Positions 4,728 to 5,275 of a stretch of DNA of 5,275 nucleotides are shown one piece after another. This DNA is from Rhodospirillaceae bacterium (GTDB taxonomy: Bacteria; Pseudomonadota; Alphaproteobacteria; Rhodospirillales_A; Casp-alpha2). A model generated the notes under the pieces. That model was given only the letters and a program-made list of their open reading frames with translations. It ran no database searches and was not told the DNA's origin. A program made the translations under genes and the position numbers. The stretch lies in contig DNMS01000013.1 of NCBI GenBank assembly GCA_003488105.1, forward strand, positions 1 through 5,275, given 5' to 3'. Within the stretch, counting starts at the first letter, position 1. Each line of letters starts with the position of its first letter.

Positions 4728-5275
4728 ATGACCAAGATCAATATCCAGTTTTCCCGCTTTTCGGCGTTCTACACACCGTTGATCGCGACCATGGCCGGCG
4801 GCTTCCTGACGGAGGAAGGGCTGGACTACGAATGGTCCAAGGCCGCCAACAACGACGCGGCGTTGCAGAACCTGGCCGACGGCACGGTCGATGTCGCCCA
4901 GTCGGCGGTGGGCGTCAGCCTGATCCAGCTGGCCCGCGGCGACCGGCCGGCGGCCCGCCATTTTGCCCAGATCAACGAACTGGACGGCTTCTTCCTTGCC
5001 GGCCGCCATGCCGACCCGGATTTTCAGTGGGCGCAGCTTGAAGGCGCGGACGTTCTGGTCGATCACGGGCTGCAGCCCATGGCCATGTTCAAGTACGCCT
5101 GCATGAAGGCGGGCATCGATTTCGACAAGTTGAACGTGATCGATGCGGGCGGCGGTGCGGATATGGAAAAGGCCTTCCGTGCCGGCACGGGCGCCTATGT
5201 CCACCTTCAGGGACCGGCGCCGCAGAACATGGAATACGAAGGCGTCGGATACCCGGTGGCCGAGGTCGGCAAGCC
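4728..5275 (+). CDS. NMT1/SsuA-like substrate-binding protein, N-terminal part (3' end outside window)
   Basis: An open frame of 182 codons runs from ATG 4728 to the right edge without a stop. It resembles periplasmic binding proteins of the NMT1/THI5/SsuA type, which bind sulfonates, taurine, pyrimidines or similar for ABC importers and are usually about 310-340 residues. Visible signs are an opening strand (KINIQFSRFSAFYTPLIA, 3-20), GGFLTEEGLDYEW (24-36), and ALQNLADGTVDVAQSAVGVSLIQLARGD (45-72), the typical block where a helix leads into the ligand-binding loop. The second-lobe start is FFLAGRHADPDFQWAQLEGADVLVD (88-112). MTKINIQF starts directly at the first beta strand, so there is no Sec, Tat or lipoprotein signal. 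The protein may stay in the cytoplasm, or it may be an enzyme of the same fold, although no CCCFC motif of THI5-type synthases is seen in this part. Fold assignment is good, ligand unknown. Partnership with the upstream phosphodiesterase is inferred from spacing. Confidence 0.82.
   Translation, partial: MTKINIQFSRFSAFYTPLIATMAGGFLTEEGLDYEWSKAANNDAALQNLADGTVDVAQSAVGVSLIQLARGDRPAARHFAQINELDGFFLAGRHADPDFQWAQLEGADVLVDHGLQPMAMFKYACMKAGIDFDKLNVIDAGGGADMEKAFRAGTGAYVHLQGPAPQNMEYEGVGYPVAEVGK

Noticed and set aside
3420..5204. Long open frame of 594 residues on the - strand, opposite the phosphodiesterase and binding-protein genes
   Set aside because: It runs across two well-supported genes, their gap and the end of the leader, has shadow-like composition and no recognisable domain. 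Open minus-strand frames are expected in high-GC DNA.

Overview
The window is GC-rich, densely coding bacterial DNA with every supported gene on the + strand. Codon use is strongly biased to G/C in third positions, intergenic gaps are short, and the protein families look like those of a metabolically versatile proteobacterium. An alphaproteobacterium of the Rhodospirillales type is my best guess. That placement is an inference from composition and protein character, because no rRNA or other marker gene is present.

Left part (1-2738): the 3' end of an acyl-CoA dehydrogenase gene is followed after 10 bases by a complete gene for a fused, NDP-forming (ADP-forming type) acyl-CoA synthetase of 691 residues. 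The two form a likely operon for activating a carboxylic acid to its CoA thioester and then oxidising it. The junction is built on a short 14-bp tandem duplication, one copy carrying the stop codon and the other the start codon.

Middle (2739-3437): a 110-bp gap with a plausible promoter leads into a small RidA/YjgF-family gene with a strong ribosome binding site. The gene is followed by a 220-bp non-coding stretch dominated by a 154-bp nested inverted-repeat element (3231-3384). Its 29-bp outer arms match at 28 of 29 positions, and inside lie two REP-like hairpins that are inverted copies of each other. It looks like a non-autonomous mobile or REP/MITE-type element and is the most unusual structure in the window.

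Right part (3438-5275): a complete alkaline-phosphatase-superfamily phosphodiesterase/pyrophosphatase gene is followed after 24 bases by the 5' part of a gene for an NMT1/SsuA-like substrate-binding protein, which runs off the end. The second protein lacks a recognisable export signal. These two are probably co-transcribed and may serve uptake and hydrolysis of a phosphorus- or sulfur-containing ester, but the substrate cannot be read from the sequence.

I found no tRNA, rRNA, CRISPR array, transposase or convincing defence system. Apart from the repeat element, the region looks like ordinary chromosomal metabolism.
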